From: Thalassotalea sediminis
GTDB lineage: Bacteria; Pseudomonadota; Gammaproteobacteria; Enterobacterales; Alteromonadaceae
Assembly (NCBI RefSeq): GCF_030295915.1
Contig: NZ_AP027361.1
Location: 930,001-994,000 of the forward strand
Reading direction: 5' to 3'
Length of the DNA: 64,000 bases
Shown piece after piece: positions 35,537-45,447 of the stretch (positions within the stretch are counted from its first letter, which is position 1; each line of letters opens with the position of its first letter). A program made the position numbers and the translations under genes. The notes beneath the pieces were generated by a model. It was not told the DNA's origin. It saw nothing but the letters and a program-made list of their open reading frames with translations, and did no database searches.

Positions 35537-35986
35537 ATGACAACGATAAAATCACCATACCGCCCTAGACTGTCAAATCTTATGACTGTTTGTGAGGTAA
35601 ATTATATGTTGTTGCTTAGGCTGATGGCCGATAATGAACAGCAGGGTGAGTCACGTCAATTTTTCATTTCAGATTTTCTTTCTTATCAAATAACGATTGA
35701 TGAAGTTACGCGCTATACATCGTTAATTACCATGAAACAAGACGCGGTAGTAAATGGTAATGTGTTATCTAACTTTTTTAGGCCTAAAATGGTTGTACGT
35801 TTATATCATGATGCCCGAATGGCAGAGGTTGTTGCTAACCAAGATATTAGACGTGTAAAACCACGTTATGATTATCCAAACAAAAATATGCATTTACCTG
35901 ATGAAAAACAGCAAATAAATCAGTTTCTCACTGAATGGCTACAATTAAGTTTACAGTTAGGGCAAACGAATGTCGCATTGTCTTAG
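35537..35986 (+). CDS. yqiB: DUF1249 family protein (YqiB)
   Basis: The 149-residue soluble protein has the family features YRPRLSNLMTVCEVNYMLLLRL (about 8-29) and VRLYHDARMAEVVANQ. Its role is unknown. It is always in this operon in gammaproteobacteria, between nudF and cpdA. The cpdA start lies 15 nt after its stop. Confidence 0.92.
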   Translation: MTTIKSPYRPRLSNLMTVCEVNYMLLLRLMADNEQQGESRQFFISDFLSYQITIDEVTRYTSLITMKQDAVVNGNVLSNFFRPKMVVRLYHDARMAEVVANQDIRRVKPRYDYPNKNMHLPDEKQQINQFLTEWLQLSLQLGQTNVALS

Positions 35987-36001
35987 TATGAGGAGTGACT
36001 G

Positions 36002-36745
36002 TTGTCTGTAACTTTTGCTCAGATTTCTGATTGTCACTTGTTTGCTGAGCCAAGTAAATGTCACCATGATGCAAACGTTTATCAACACCTGTGTAGAGTA
36101 TTGCACGACATTAATCAACGTGATGAAATAAGTTTTATTGTTTTTACTGGCGATCTTACTCAGGATCACTCTGAAGAGTCTTACCAATTATTTATTGGGG
36201 CATTCAGCGCTATTATTAAGGGTAAACCTTTATATTATATAGCAGGCAATCATGATGAACCTTTATTATTAACTCGTTATTTTCAAGGTGAACAGATTTA
36301 TCAAGATAAAACGATTGAATTGAACGCTTGGCAGGTTCACCTAATTGATACAAAAAGTGAAACACCCGCCGGAAAATGGCATGAAAGAGAAGAAAACAGA
36401 CTTGCTAATGTCATCAATTCTGATAAAGCCCAATGCCTGTTAATGCATCATCATGTCAAAGATGTCGGTTATTTTATTGATAAGCACCATGTAGTGAATC
36501 AACACGACTTTGTTCAGTTTACTGATAATTATAAAAATATTTGTATTGTTGCTTGTGGTCATGTGCATAATGCGTTGACAATGACGTTAGGAGATATACC
36601 GTTTTATACTTGTCCCGCCACTTCTATTCAGTTCGATAAAACAGTAGCAACGGTCGCAAACAGTAAGCTGCCTCCAGGTTATCGACTATTTACACTTAAT
36701 CCAGATAAAACGTTTATGACGGAAGCGATCTTTCTAGCGGAATAA
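36002..36745 (+). CDS. cpdA: 3',5'-cyclic AMP phosphodiesterase
   Basis: CpdA hydrolyses cAMP and so tunes CRP signalling. The 247-residue protein has calcineurin-type metallophosphatase motifs: QISDCHLF (D-x-H), FTGDLTQD (GD), AGNHDEP (GNHD), LMHHH and CGHVHN. The start is TTG (MSVTFAQISDCH), with AGGAG spaced 6 nt upstream; no in-frame ATG lies between the upstream stop and the first metal motif. Length resembles E. coli CpdA (275) though shorter. Confidence 0.93.
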   Translation: MSVTFAQISDCHLFAEPSKCHHDANVYQHLCRVLHDINQRDEISFIVFTGDLTQDHSEESYQLFIGAFSAIIKGKPLYYIAGNHDEPLLLTRYFQGEQIYQDKTIELNAWQVHLIDTKSETPAGKWHEREENRLANVINSDKAQCLLMHHHVKDVGYFIDKHHVVNQHDFVQFTDNYKNICIVACGHVHNALTMTLGDIPFYTCPATSIQFDKTVATVANSKLPPGYRLFTLNPDKTFMTEAIFLAE

Positions 36746-36746
36746 T

Positions 36747-37322
36747 ATGACTAATCAAATTTTATATATCCACGGATTTAATTCATCGCCAAAATCGGAA
36801 AAAGTTACGATCACACAACAATACATTGATCAAAATAACGTTGATGTCGTCATGCACTGTCCACAAGTAGAAAGCTCACCTCAAGCAGCATTAGTGCAGT
36901 TTGAAAAGATACTAGCAAGTGAGCCTGTGGCAAAGTGGCATTTAATGGGCTCGTCACTGGGAGGTTTTTTTGCGACGTATTTAGCCGAAAAGTATGGATA
37001 CCCAGCGGTTTTAATTAACCCCGCTGTTAAGCCATTTGAACTACTCAGTGATTATATTGGTGAACAACAAAACCCCTATACAGGAGAAGTTTATCAAGTA
37101 ACAACACAGCACATGCATGATTTGCAAAGTATATACCGTAAAAAAATATCAAAAAATCGTTACATGGTGATGGTACAAACAGGCGATGAAGTGTTAGATT
37201 ATCGTCAAGCAGTAAAAAAATATCACGGCAACCAACTAATCGTGCAAGAAAATGGCGATCATAGTTTTGTTGATTATCATAAAATGTTGCCGCAAGTGAT
37301 GGCATTTTTATCGCTGTCGTAG
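36747..37322 (+). CDS. yqiA: esterase YqiA (alpha/beta hydrolase)
   Basis: The 191-residue protein begins ILYIHGFNSSPKS, has the nucleophile elbow GSSLGGFFA (about 71-79; Gly-x-Ser-x-Gly-Gly) and the catalytic acid/His region ending in NGDHSFVDY. E. coli YqiA (193 residues) is an esterase on short acyl esters; the natural substrate is not known. It begins 1 nt after cpdA and precedes parE by 37 nt. Confidence 0.93.
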   Translation: MTNQILYIHGFNSSPKSEKVTITQQYIDQNNVDVVMHCPQVESSPQAALVQFEKILASEPVAKWHLMGSSLGGFFATYLAEKYGYPAVLINPAVKPFELLSDYIGEQQNPYTGEVYQVTTQHMHDLQSIYRKKISKNRYMVMVQTGDEVLDYRQAVKKYHGNQLIVQENGDHSFVDYHKMLPQVMAFLSLS

Positions 37323-37359
37323 CATCAATTCACAGTCATAATAATTATTAGAAACCGTT

Positions 37360-39249
37360 ATGAGCGAACAATACAATTCGGAATCAATAGAAGTACTTAG
37401 CGGCTTGGACCCTGTCCGTCATCGTCCAGGCATGTATACCGAAACCTCAAGGCCAAATCATTTAGGTCAAGAAGTTATAGATAACTCTGTTGATGAGGCG
37501 TTAGCAGGGCATGCACAAAATATTTCAGTGATCCTTGATAAGGATCAGTCATTAGAGGTTATAGATGACGGCCGAGGTATGCCAACAGATATACACCCAG
37601 AAGAAGGCGTCAGTGGTGTTGAATTGATCTTTTGCAAGCTGCACGCTGGCGGCAAGTTTTCCAATAAAAACTATCAGTTTTCAGGGGGCTTGCATGGTGT
37701 TGGTATTTCAGTTGTAAACGCATTATCTTCGCGCGTTGATGTTGCTGTTCGCCGAGACGGTAAAGTCTTTGAAATGGCATTTGAAAACGGTGAAAAAGTC
37801 GAAGAGTTGCGTGAAACAGGCACTGTTGGTAGAAGAAACACCGGGACACGGGTCAAGTTTTGGCCGGATGCAAAATATTTTGATTCAGCCAAGTTTTCGG
37901 TTCGACGCTTGGTTCACTTGTTAAAAGCTAAAGCTGTTTTATGTCCTGGGTTAACGATAAAGTTCCATGATAAAAATGAAAATCAAAAGTATCAGTGGTG
38001 TTATGAAGACGGGCTTTGTGACTACTTAAAAGAGTCAGTAAAAGGTTTTGAAAGCTTACCTGAAGACCCTTTTGTTGGGACGTTTTCTTCACAAAATGAA
38101 GCTGCAGATTGGGCTGTTACTTGGTTGCCAGAAGGCGGAGATGGTATTGGTGAAAGTTATGTTAACTTAATTCCAACTGTACAAGGTGGTACACATGTAA
38201 ATGGCTTAAGACAAGGGTTACTAGAGTCGATGCGTGAGTTTTGTGAGTTCCGTAACTTAGTGCCTCGAGGAGTTAAATTAACCCCTGATGATATTTGGGA
38301 TAAGTGCTCTTATATTCTATCCGTTAAAATGGAAGATCCACAATTTGCTGGACAAACAAAAGAAAGGCTTTCTTCGCGACAATGTGCGGCATTTGTTACC
38401 GGGGTTGTAAAAGACGCTTTTAGCCTATGGTTAAATGAACACACCGAGATTGCAGAAGCTTTAGCTGAGTTTTGTATTTCGAATGCACAACGCCGACTTA
38501 AAGCTGCGAAAAAAATTGTACGCAAGAAAGTTACTCAAGGGCCTGCTCTACCAGGTAAGTTAACTGATTGTGGAAGCCAAGACACTGCTCGAAGTGAATT
38601 ATTTTTAGTTGAGGGTGATTCAGCAGGCGGTAGTGCTAAACAAGCACGTGATCGTGAAAATCAAGCAATAATGCCATTGCGAGGTAAAATATTAAATACA
38701 TGGGAAGTTGATTCAGGCCAAATACTTGCTTCACAAGAGGTACATGATATTTCTGTCGCTTTAGGTATTGATCCTGATAGTGACGATTTAACAGGCTTAC
38801 GCTACGGAAAAATTTGTATTCTAGCGGATGCTGATTCAGATGGCTTGCATATTGCGACTTTATTGTGTGCTTTATTTATGCAACATTTTTTACCACTTGT
38901 CCAAGCGGGCCATGTTTATGTTGCTATGCCGCCTCTTTATCGCGTTGATGTCGGTAAAGAAGTCTTTTATGCCTTAGATGAAGATGAGAAAAATGGGATT
39001 TTAGATCGTATAGAAGCTGAGAAGAAGCGCGGTAAAGTTAATGTACAGCGTTTTAAAGGGCTAGGTGAAATGAACCCGCTACAGTTACGTGAAACCACTA
39101 TGGATCCCAATACCCGTCGATTGGTGCAATTAACTGTCGATGAATTTGATGCAACAATGGAAATTATGGATATGTTGCTATCGAAAAAACGTAGTGGTGA
39201 CCGTAAAGAATGGCTTCAAGAGCATGGTGATCGTGTCGAGGTGATTTAG
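37360..39249 (+). CDS. parE: DNA topoisomerase IV subunit B
   Basis: ParE is the ATPase half of topoisomerase IV, which decatenates daughter chromosomes with ParC. The 629-residue protein (E. coli 630) has the GHKL ATPase motifs EVIDNSVDEALAGHA (about 34-48), DDGRGMP and the GGLHGVGISVVNALS loop (about 108-122), and the TOPRIM acidic motifs EGDSAGGSA and DADSDGLHI. Last gene of the nudF operon. parC is 9.6 kb downstream in the same orientation. Confidence 0.98.
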   Translation: MSEQYNSESIEVLSGLDPVRHRPGMYTETSRPNHLGQEVIDNSVDEALAGHAQNISVILDKDQSLEVIDDGRGMPTDIHPEEGVSGVELIFCKLHAGGKFSNKNYQFSGGLHGVGISVVNALSSRVDVAVRRDGKVFEMAFENGEKVEELRETGTVGRRNTGTRVKFWPDAKYFDSAKFSVRRLVHLLKAKAVLCPGLTIKFHDKNENQKYQWCYEDGLCDYLKESVKGFESLPEDPFVGTFSSQNEAADWAVTWLPEGGDGIGESYVNLIPTVQGGTHVNGLRQGLLESMREFCEFRNLVPRGVKLTPDDIWDKCSYILSVKMEDPQFAGQTKERLSSRQCAAFVTGVVKDAFSLWLNEHTEIAEALAEFCISNAQRRLKAAKKIVRKKVTQGPALPGKLTDCGSQDTARSELFLVEGDSAGGSAKQARDRENQAIMPLRGKILNTWEVDSGQILASQEVHDISVALGIDPDSDDLTGLRYGKICILADADSDGLHIATLLCALFMQHFLPLVQAGHVYVAMPPLYRVDVGKEVFYALDEDEKNGILDRIEAEKKRGKVNVQRFKGLGEMNPLQLRETTMDPNTRRLVQLTVDEFDATMEIMDMLLSKKRSGDRKEWLQEHGDRVEVI

Positions 39250-39257
39250 TTTTGCCC

Positions 39258-39285
39258 AGGTACCATTCAGGATCGTATGGTACCT
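39258..39285 (+). terminator. hairpin after parE
   Basis: AGGTACCAT (39258-39266) and ATGGTACCT (39277-39285) form a 9-bp stem with a 10-nt loop, 9 nt after the parE stop. The following bases are T-rich but not a run of T. Confidence 0.6.
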
Positions 39286-39326
39286 ATTGATGTTTTATAG
39301 ACAGGGAGTAGTGGAGTATTTGATAT

Positions 39327-42300
39327 ATGTTCGACTGGATTATTACGCAATTTACCATCCCTGCTGATAGTATTTTAATTTATGGTAGCTATAATCCTTG
39401 GTTAGTTGCTCTCTCTGTTTTTATCGCTATATTTGCCTCTTTTATGGGGTTACAAGTTGCCTCTCAAGCAAATAACAAAATATCTAATTTACGCCGCCAT
39501 AGTATGCTAGGAATAGGTAGTATTGCTCTTGGTGGCGGTATTTGGAGTATGCACTTTATTGGCATGCTTGCCTTCGATTTATGTACAACCGTTGAGTATG
39601 ATGGCTTTATTACTTTTATGTCGATGTTGCCTGGCATTTTTGCATCGTGGGTCGCCTTAAGTTACATCAATAGTCATCGTAAAGACTTTCTATCGTTATT
39701 CGTTGGCGGCGTTCTTGTAGGTGCTGGTATTGGTACCATGCATTATACCGGCATGGCAGCAATGGATATGGCACCTCTACTCAGGTATGAGCTTTGGATT
39801 TTCGGATTATCTATTGTCGTTGCGGTAACGTTGGCGATGTTATCGCTTTGGATTCGCTTTGGTTTGGTTGTTTTACGTAGTAAAGGCCTTAATTGGTGGT
39901 ATCCAGAACTATGGGCGAGTATCGTAATGGGGTGTGCGATAACTGGCATGCATTATACCGGTATGGCAGCAGCACGTTTTGTTCGACCTCCTGGTCTAGA
40001 GCTTAGTCAGCAAAGTTCGGAAATTTCTATTTATTTAGCCTTAGGTATTTCAATTACGACTATTGTTATCATCTGTTTAGTTTTAGGACTGAACATGGTC
40101 TATCGATATAAAGATATTTCTCGCAGAGCTGAAGAAAGTGAACGTCGTATGCGAGCAATGATGGACACAGCGGTTGACGGAATTGTTAGTATTGACAGCG
40201 AAGGGACAGTCCTTAGTATCAATCAAGCAACTGAAAACTTGCTCGGTTGGTCTGCAAAAGAAATCATCGGACAGAATGTTAATGTATTAGTTCCTGCACC
40301 ATACCATGATGGACATGATGGTTATATTCAGCGTTATCTTGAAACGGGTGAAGCTAATATTATTGGTAAAGGACGTGAGGTAGATGCGCGTCATAAAGAC
40401 GGTAGCAAGGTGGCAATTAGGTTAGCAATTGGACACGTAAAACTTAGTACAAATGATTTTTTTGTTGCTTTTATTTCCGATATACGTCCTCGATTGAAAA
40501 TGGAACAAGCATTAAGAGACAACGAAGAAAAATATCGCTCTCTAATAACCAATATTCCAGGTATCGCCTATCGATGTAAAGAAACACCTGAATGGCCTAT
40601 GATTTTTATTAGTGATGCCGTAGAAAGTATCACAGGCTATCCAGCTTCAGATTTTACGTTACCTGAACCAAAACGTAGCTTCACTGAACTATATCATCCA
40701 GATGATTTAACACGTATTACACAAAGTGCTTTTTTCGACGGACCATTTAATCTCGAGTATCGCATTATTAGGCGTGATGGCGCAGTACGTTGGGTTATGG
40801 AGCAAGGTATACATGTAAAAATGCCAAACCATGATGAAACATGGCTTGACGGTTTTATTATGGATATAACTGAACGTAAGGAAATGGAACAGGCACTAGT
40901 GCAAGCGAAGGAAAGTGCAGAGCAGGCAGCCTCAGCCAGAGCAAGTTTTATGGCAAATATGAGCCATGAAATCCGAACGCCAATGAATGCGATTATCGGC
41001 TTTAGTGATATTTTACTAGAAAGTAATTTAGCGCAAGAGCAGCAACGTCATTTAAGTACGATTAATAATTCTGCCAAATCGTTGTTACATTTATTAAACG
41101 ATATTTTAGATAGTGCTAAATTAGATAAAGGTAAAGTAGAATTAGAACTCCGAGACTTTTCACTTATTCAAGAGGTTGATGAAATTGTTTCAACTTTATG
41201 GTTACAGGCTAGAAATAAGGGGCTCAAACTAACAGTAGATGTTTCGCCTAAACTGGCAAAAAATTACAAAGGCTCTCCTGAACGTATTAGGCAGGTTCTG
41301 ACTAATTTAATGAGTAATGCGATCAAGTTTACCCAAGAAGGTTTTGTAACGCTTTCTGTAAAACCCATTGCAGATGACAATATCGAATTTATTATAGCTG
41401 ATAGTGGCATTGGCATGGATGCGTCTCAATTGGCGAGTGTATTTGAACCTTTTACACAAGCCGATTCGTCAATGAGCAGACGGTTTGGTGGTACGGGGCT
41501 AGGCACGACTATCAGTAAGCAACTTGTTGAACTAATGGGCGGTGAAATTAGTGCAGAAAGCACATTAAATAAAGGCAGTACTTTCCGTTTTAATTTACCA
41601 CTAATATCGAGTAGCAATACCGTTGCAGAAAGCAAGACAGAGCGTATAAAGTTGCCACCAATGAAAATTCTTGTCGTTGATGATATTCAGCAAAATATCG
41701 AATTGCTTTCCGTATTGTTAGAACGAGAGGGGCATATAGTCGTGTCAGCAAGAGATGGTCAACAGGCATTGATTAGGATGGCGACTGAAGACAATCTTGA
41801 TCTCGTTATAATGGACGTACAAATGCCGGTAATGGACGGCTTAACAGCGGCTCAAGAACGAAGGAAGGTCGAACAACAGCAAGGATTGTCACACCTGCCA
41901 ATTATCGCTTTTACTGCCAGTGTGCTTAATGACGATCGTATTGCAGCAAAAAAATCTGGTATGGATGGCTTCGCCAATAAGCCCGTAGATATAAATGCCT
42001 TATTTAATGAAATAGCGACGGTGTTAGGCATAACAATTGCCGATGTAAATGTAAGTAGCCAAGAAACATCACTAGGTAAGCTAATTGATGAGAAAAAAGG
42101 CGCTGCCCTTTGGGGGAGTGTTGATGCGTATTATCAAGAGCTTAGCCAATTTACCAAACAATTTTCGCAAGACTTTTCGGGTCTCACAACACTTTGTGAA
42201 CAACAAAACTGGCAAGAATTAAAGGCTCAAGCGCACAAACTTAAAGGCGTTTGCGGAAACCTTTCGCTAGTTTGTTTAATGCGTAATTTAGAAAAACTGG

Positions 42301-42644
42301 AAGCTGTTATTACAAGTCATCCATTACAAAGCCAAGCCGTAGTCGATGTAATTCAAAAACTATTTGAAGCAGTTCAATGCGAAGTAGATAAATATATCCC
42401 CAATATATCTAAAGTCGATGTAGACACAGGTAATTTAGAAACATTTGTTCAGGCGTTGCAGCATTTACGTGATGCAGCTGCACAAAATGAAATTGATGAG
42501 TCTGCTCTACTGTTGATATCAGATAGCGCTTTTAAGGGGTATCAATTGGATGTAGATGCGATTAATCAAGCAATAAATGATTTTGAATTTGAGCAAGCGG
42601 TCGTTTTTGTTAATAAATTATTGGCAAAAATTGAAACAAGTTAA
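39327..42644 (+). CDS. MHYT-PAS-PAS hybrid histidine kinase with REC and HPt domains
   Basis: The 1105-residue sensor has an N-terminal seven-helix MHYT domain (about 1-255) with three motif units WSMHFIGM, GTMHYTGM and TGMHYTGM. Two PAS domains follow (about 270-385, 395-520), then HisKA with FMANMSHEIRTPMNAIIGFSD (His about 555), an ATPase domain with LMSNAIKFT, DSGIGMD and GGTGLGTTIS, a receiver domain (about 775-895; VVDD, VIMDVQMPVMDG with phospho-Asp, K in ANKPVD), and an HPt domain with AHKLKGVCGN. MHYT domains are predicted to bind copper or sense O2, CO or NO. Phosphate would pass to the receiver of the next gene, 11 nt downstream. Two near-identical 24-bp DNA stretches (39738-39761, 39948-39971) encode two MHYTGMAA motifs. 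Confidence 0.9.
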   Translation: MFDWIITQFTIPADSILIYGSYNPWLVALSVFIAIFASFMGLQVASQANNKISNLRRHSMLGIGSIALGGGIWSMHFIGMLAFDLCTTVEYDGFITFMSMLPGIFASWVALSYINSHRKDFLSLFVGGVLVGAGIGTMHYTGMAAMDMAPLLRYELWIFGLSIVVAVTLAMLSLWIRFGLVVLRSKGLNWWYPELWASIVMGCAITGMHYTGMAAARFVRPPGLELSQQSSEISIYLALGISITTIVIICLVLGLNMVYRYKDISRRAEESERRMRAMMDTAVDGIVSIDSEGTVLSINQATENLLGWSAKEIIGQNVNVLVPAPYHDGHDGYIQRYLETGEANIIGKGREVDARHKDGSKVAIRLAIGHVKLSTNDFFVAFISDIRPRLKMEQALRDNEEKYRSLITNIPGIAYRCKETPEWPMIFISDAVESITGYPASDFTLPEPKRSFTELYHPDDLTRITQSAFFDGPFNLEYRIIRRDGAVRWVMEQGIHVKMPNHDETWLDGFIMDITERKEMEQALVQAKESAEQAASARASFMANMSHEIRTPMNAIIGFSDILLESNLAQEQQRHLSTINNSAKSLLHLLNDILDSAKLDKGKVELELRDFSLIQEVDEIVSTLWLQARNKGLKLTVDVSPKLAKNYKGSPERIRQVLTNLMSNAIKFTQEGFVTLSVKPIADDNIEFIIADSGIGMDASQLASVFEPFTQADSSMSRRFGGTGLGTTISKQLVELMGGEISAESTLNKGSTFRFNLPLISSSNTVAESKTERIKLPPMKILVVDDIQQNIELLSVLLEREGHIVVSARDGQQALIRMATEDNLDLVIMDVQMPVMDGLTAAQERRKVEQQQGLSHLPIIAFTASVLNDDRIAAKKSGMDGFANKPVDINALFNEIATVLGITIADVNVSSQETSLGKLIDEKKGAALWGSVDAYYQELSQFTKQFSQDFSGLTTLCEQQNWQELKAQAHKLKGVCGNLSLVCLMRNLEKLEAVITSHPLQSQAVVDVIQKLFEAVQCEVDKYIPNISKVDVDTGNLETFVQALQHLRDAAAQNEIDESALLLISDSAFKGYQLDVDAINQAINDFEFEQAVVFVNKLLAKIETS

Positions 42645-42655
42645 GGTATCGATAA

Positions 42656-43642
42656 ATGCACGATGAAAGAGCACTTATTTTAGTCGTAGATGACGAACCC
42701 GCTAATTTGCGGGTTATAAAACAAATTTTACATCAGGATTATCGTCTCGTTTTTGCAAAAAATGGTGACGAAGCGCTGCGCTTGGCAACCGAAAAACAAC
42801 CCAATTTAATTTTACTTGATATCATGATGCCCGACATGACAGGTTTTGAAGTTTGTCAGCAGTTAAAAACACTAGAAATAGCCAAAAGAATTCCTGTTAT
42901 TTTTGTGACGGCATTGAATCATGAAACCGACGAAGCTCAAGGGTTTGAAATTGGCGCGGTAGATTATATCACTAAGCCAGTTTCGCCGGCAGTTGTTAGA
43001 GCGCGCGTCGCCACGCATTTATCGTTGGTAGATGCTGAGGAATTGAAAGCTACTCGATTACAAATAATTCAACGGTTAGGGCGTGCATCAGAGTTTAAAG
43101 ATAATGAAACGGGGATGCATGTTGTACGTATGAGTCACTACGCCAAAATTATCGCATTAGCTTATGGGTTTAGTAAAGCTAGAGCCGATATGTTGCTGCA
43201 TACGGCGCCAATGCATGACGTTGGTAAAATAGGTATACCGGATCACATCATGTTAAAGCCAGGAAAGTTAACGGAAGAAGAGTTTAAAGTGATGAAAACA
43301 CATCCTGAAATTGGTGTTGAGATTCTCGGTGAAGATGACTCTGAACTGATTAGTTTGGCAAAAGTCGTTGCCCTAACACATCATGAAAAGTGGGATGGTA
43401 CTGGATACCCTAAAGGGCTAAAAGGCGAGAAAATACCAATTGAAGGACGAATTGTTGCGCTAGCAGATGTTTTTGATGCATTAACGAGTAAAAGACCATA
43501 CAAAGAAGCATGGAGTATCGAAGATACAATGCGCTTTATGAAAGAGCAAAGTGGTAAGCATTTTGAACCTAAATTAGTAGAATTACTTGAGCAAGAACTG
43601 GATAAAATACTATCCATAAAAAATGCCTACCAAGATGAATAA
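42656..43642 (+). CDS. response regulator with HD-GYP phosphodiesterase output
   Basis: The 328-residue protein has a receiver domain (about 1-125; VVDDEPANLRV, LLDIMMPDMTGFEV with phospho-Asp about 57, and K in YITKPVSP) and an HD-GYP domain (about 140-320). The latter shows HTAPMHDVGKIGIPDHIMLKPGKL, LTHHEKWDGTGYPKGLKGEKIP and ADVFDALTSKRPYK, so all metal and GYP residues are present. Output is hydrolysis of cyclic di-GMP. It is cotranscribed with the MHYT kinase and overlaps cutC. Confidence 0.95.
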   Translation: MHDERALILVVDDEPANLRVIKQILHQDYRLVFAKNGDEALRLATEKQPNLILLDIMMPDMTGFEVCQQLKTLEIAKRIPVIFVTALNHETDEAQGFEIGAVDYITKPVSPAVVRARVATHLSLVDAEELKATRLQIIQRLGRASEFKDNETGMHVVRMSHYAKIIALAYGFSKARADMLLHTAPMHDVGKIGIPDHIMLKPGKLTEEEFKVMKTHPEIGVEILGEDDSELISLAKVVALTHHEKWDGTGYPKGLKGEKIPIEGRIVALADVFDALTSKRPYKEAWSIEDTMRFMKEQSGKHFEPKLVELLEQELDKILSIKNAYQDE

Positions 43643-44360
43643 AATTGAAGTCTGCCTAGATGCAGATAATTTGACGCTATTGGCTGATAACGCATACTTG
43701 TGTGACAAAACGAGTGTTGACCGAATCGAATTATGTTCAACCATGAGTCAAGATGGTTTAACGCCAACATGTGAGGCAATCAAAACGGCTAGACGCTTTT
43801 TTCAGCATGGCGAGCTAATGGTTATGATACGGCCAAGGGCTGGTGGTTTTAACTACAGTGATGATGAATTGTTACTGATGAAAAAGCAAATACATTTGTC
43901 GAGTAAATATGGCGCTGATGGCGTTGTATTTGGCGTGATAAATGCAAAAGGTAAGCTCGATATTGATAGTTGTGACGCGTTGTGTACGCTAGCCGAATCA
44001 TTAACGTTGAAAACAACTTTTCATCGAGCATTTGATGCACTTACTGAACCCGAATTAACGTTAACGCAATTAAAAACGTTTAGTATTAATCATGTGTTAA
44101 CTTGCGGTATACCTTGGTCTTCAAGAGGCAGTGCAATGGATGGAATCGATAATTTAAATCGGTATATCAGCGCGGCAAAAGACAGTATTGAAGTGGTTAT
44201 TGGTGGCGGTATTACGCCGCAAAATATCGTTCAATTAAATGAGGCAATATCTCCTACTACATCGAGTATTAGCTTTCATAGTTTCTCCGGTATACTAGAT
44301 AAACAGCGAGTGAATAGAGATAAGGTATTAGCGTTGAAGCAAAACGCACCATACTTATAA
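43635..44360 (+). CDS. cutC: copper homeostasis protein CutC family
   Basis: This TIM-barrel-type protein of about 241 residues has family motifs VDRIELCSTMSQDGLTPT (about 27-44), VMIRPRAGGFNYSDDEL (about 64-80), TTFHRAFDAL (about 131-140) and LTCGIPWSS. The ATG at 43635 starts MNKIEVCLDAD, like known CutC N-termini; one at 43623 would add four residues. It overlaps the 3' end of the HD-GYP gene by 8 bp, so expression is coupled. CutC was linked to copper tolerance in E. coli, though its biochemical role is disputed. Its fusion to a transcript with an MHYT sensor is suggestive. Confidence 0.88.
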   Translation: MNKIEVCLDADNLTLLADNAYLCDKTSVDRIELCSTMSQDGLTPTCEAIKTARRFFQHGELMVMIRPRAGGFNYSDDELLLMKKQIHLSSKYGADGVVFGVINAKGKLDIDSCDALCTLAESLTLKTTFHRAFDALTEPELTLTQLKTFSINHVLTCGIPWSSRGSAMDGIDNLNRYISAAKDSIEVVIGGGITPQNIVQLNEAISPTTSSISFHSFSGILDKQRVNRDKVLALKQNAPYL

Positions 44361-44369
44361 GTGATACAA

Positions 44370-44783
44370 TCAATTGAACTCTTGCGTGACAAAGACTCTA
44401 TCTTTTCCATGGAATTCAGGTGTTTGAATTGATAAGACTTTTAATGGTTTTAAAGAAGTAACGTTAACACTATGCACTTTGCCTGGCAGTATACGAATAA
44501 AGTCTCCTGCTTTAACGTTTGTGGTCACTTGTTCAAGTGTAAATTGTGCTGAACCTGCCAAAATATAAACTAGCTCGGTATGATGAGCATGGTAATGAGG
44601 CTTTACTTCTTTTTTTATAAAAATTGCATAGGAAGACGTATGCTCATTCGTCCCTAAAGGTTTTACATAAAGGTTGTCAAAACGTGCGGGCGCTTTTATG
44701 TCTTGCAGATTAGTAGTATTGGCTGCACTGATGTTAAATGTATGTAGTGCTACTATTAAGGCAAATAAAAACCTAATACTCAT
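44370..44783 (-). CDS. secreted small cupin-domain protein
   Basis: The 137-residue protein has a signal peptide (MSIRFLFALIVALHTFNISA), then a single cupin fold: KPHYHAHHTELVYILAGSAQFTLEQ (about 55-79; His-x-His and Glu as metal ligands) and GDFIRILPGKVHSVNVTS (about 86-103; second motif with His). Such proteins bind a metal in the periplasm, but substrate and function cannot be told. A ribosome binding site AAGGGG precedes the start. It converges with cutC with a 9-bp gap and no terminator in between. Confidence 0.75.
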   Translation of the reverse strand: MSIRFLFALIVALHTFNISAANTTNLQDIKAPARFDNLYVKPLGTNEHTSSYAIFIKKEVKPHYHAHHTELVYILAGSAQFTLEQVTTNVKAGDFIRILPGKVHSVNVTSLKPLKVLSIQTPEFHGKDRVFVTQEFN

Positions 44784-44946
44784 ATATAACCCCTTATGTT
44801 AATTAGTCATTTTTTGTCAAAGAAAAGCCTTTAATTCGCAACTTTTATGCATTATCTTTGAACTCTTTGGTTTATAGTTAATCATGACTAATGATATGCA
44901 TACGTGCAAATATAGTGTTGATTAACTCACTTTTATGACGTGCAAC

Positions 44947-45351
44947 ATGATTGAAAATAGGTTACTTAGAAGTATATGCCATGCATCAATTGGTACTAAC
45001 GACATAGCGAAAGCAAAACTATTTTATCAGCCATTGCTTGCTGTATTAGGTATTGAATTAGTGAGTGAATATCAACATGCATTAGCTTTTGGTAAAGGCT
45101 ATCCTGAGTTTTGGGTACAGTTGCCCTTTAACAAAAAAGTGGCAACATCAGGTAATGGTGTGCACTTTGGTTTTGTTGCCAATTCAACAGAGCAAGTGGA
45201 TAAGTTTTATCAGTTAGCGCTATCATTGGGTGGAAAATGTAATGGAAAACCAGGGGGGCGAATTGAGTATGGCGAACCTTACTATGGTTGTTTCGTTGTT
45301 GACCCTGATGGAAATAAAATAGAAGCAAGTTATTGGCACATTGATAATTAA
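44947..45351 (+). CDS. VOC (glyoxalase/bleomycin resistance) family protein
   Basis: The 134-residue protein starts MIENRLLRSICHASIGTNDIAKAKLFYQPLLAVLG and ends PYYGCFVVDPDGNKIEASYWHIDN; both are typical of a VOC fold, with metal-binding candidates His (CHAS), Glu and the C-terminal Glu. Members include glyoxalase, dioxygenases and antibiotic-binding proteins; the activity here is unknown. An ATG at 44935 gives four more residues; neither start has a good ribosome binding site. Neighbours offer no clue. Confidence 0.75.
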   Translation: MIENRLLRSICHASIGTNDIAKAKLFYQPLLAVLGIELVSEYQHALAFGKGYPEFWVQLPFNKKVATSGNGVHFGFVANSTEQVDKFYQLALSLGGKCNGKPGGRIEYGEPYYGCFVVDPDGNKIEASYWHIDN

Positions 45352-45447
45352 TAATTCTGTTTTTTTTATTTGTTTTTAAGTATGTTAGTACTTATACCTA
45401 TACTTTAAACGTACCTGTAGTTAATACTCTGTATAAAGGAAATAAAG

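Noticed and set aside
39738-39971. Direct DNA repeat of 24 bp
   Set aside because: It encodes two MHYTGMAA motifs of one domain, so protein constraint explains it.
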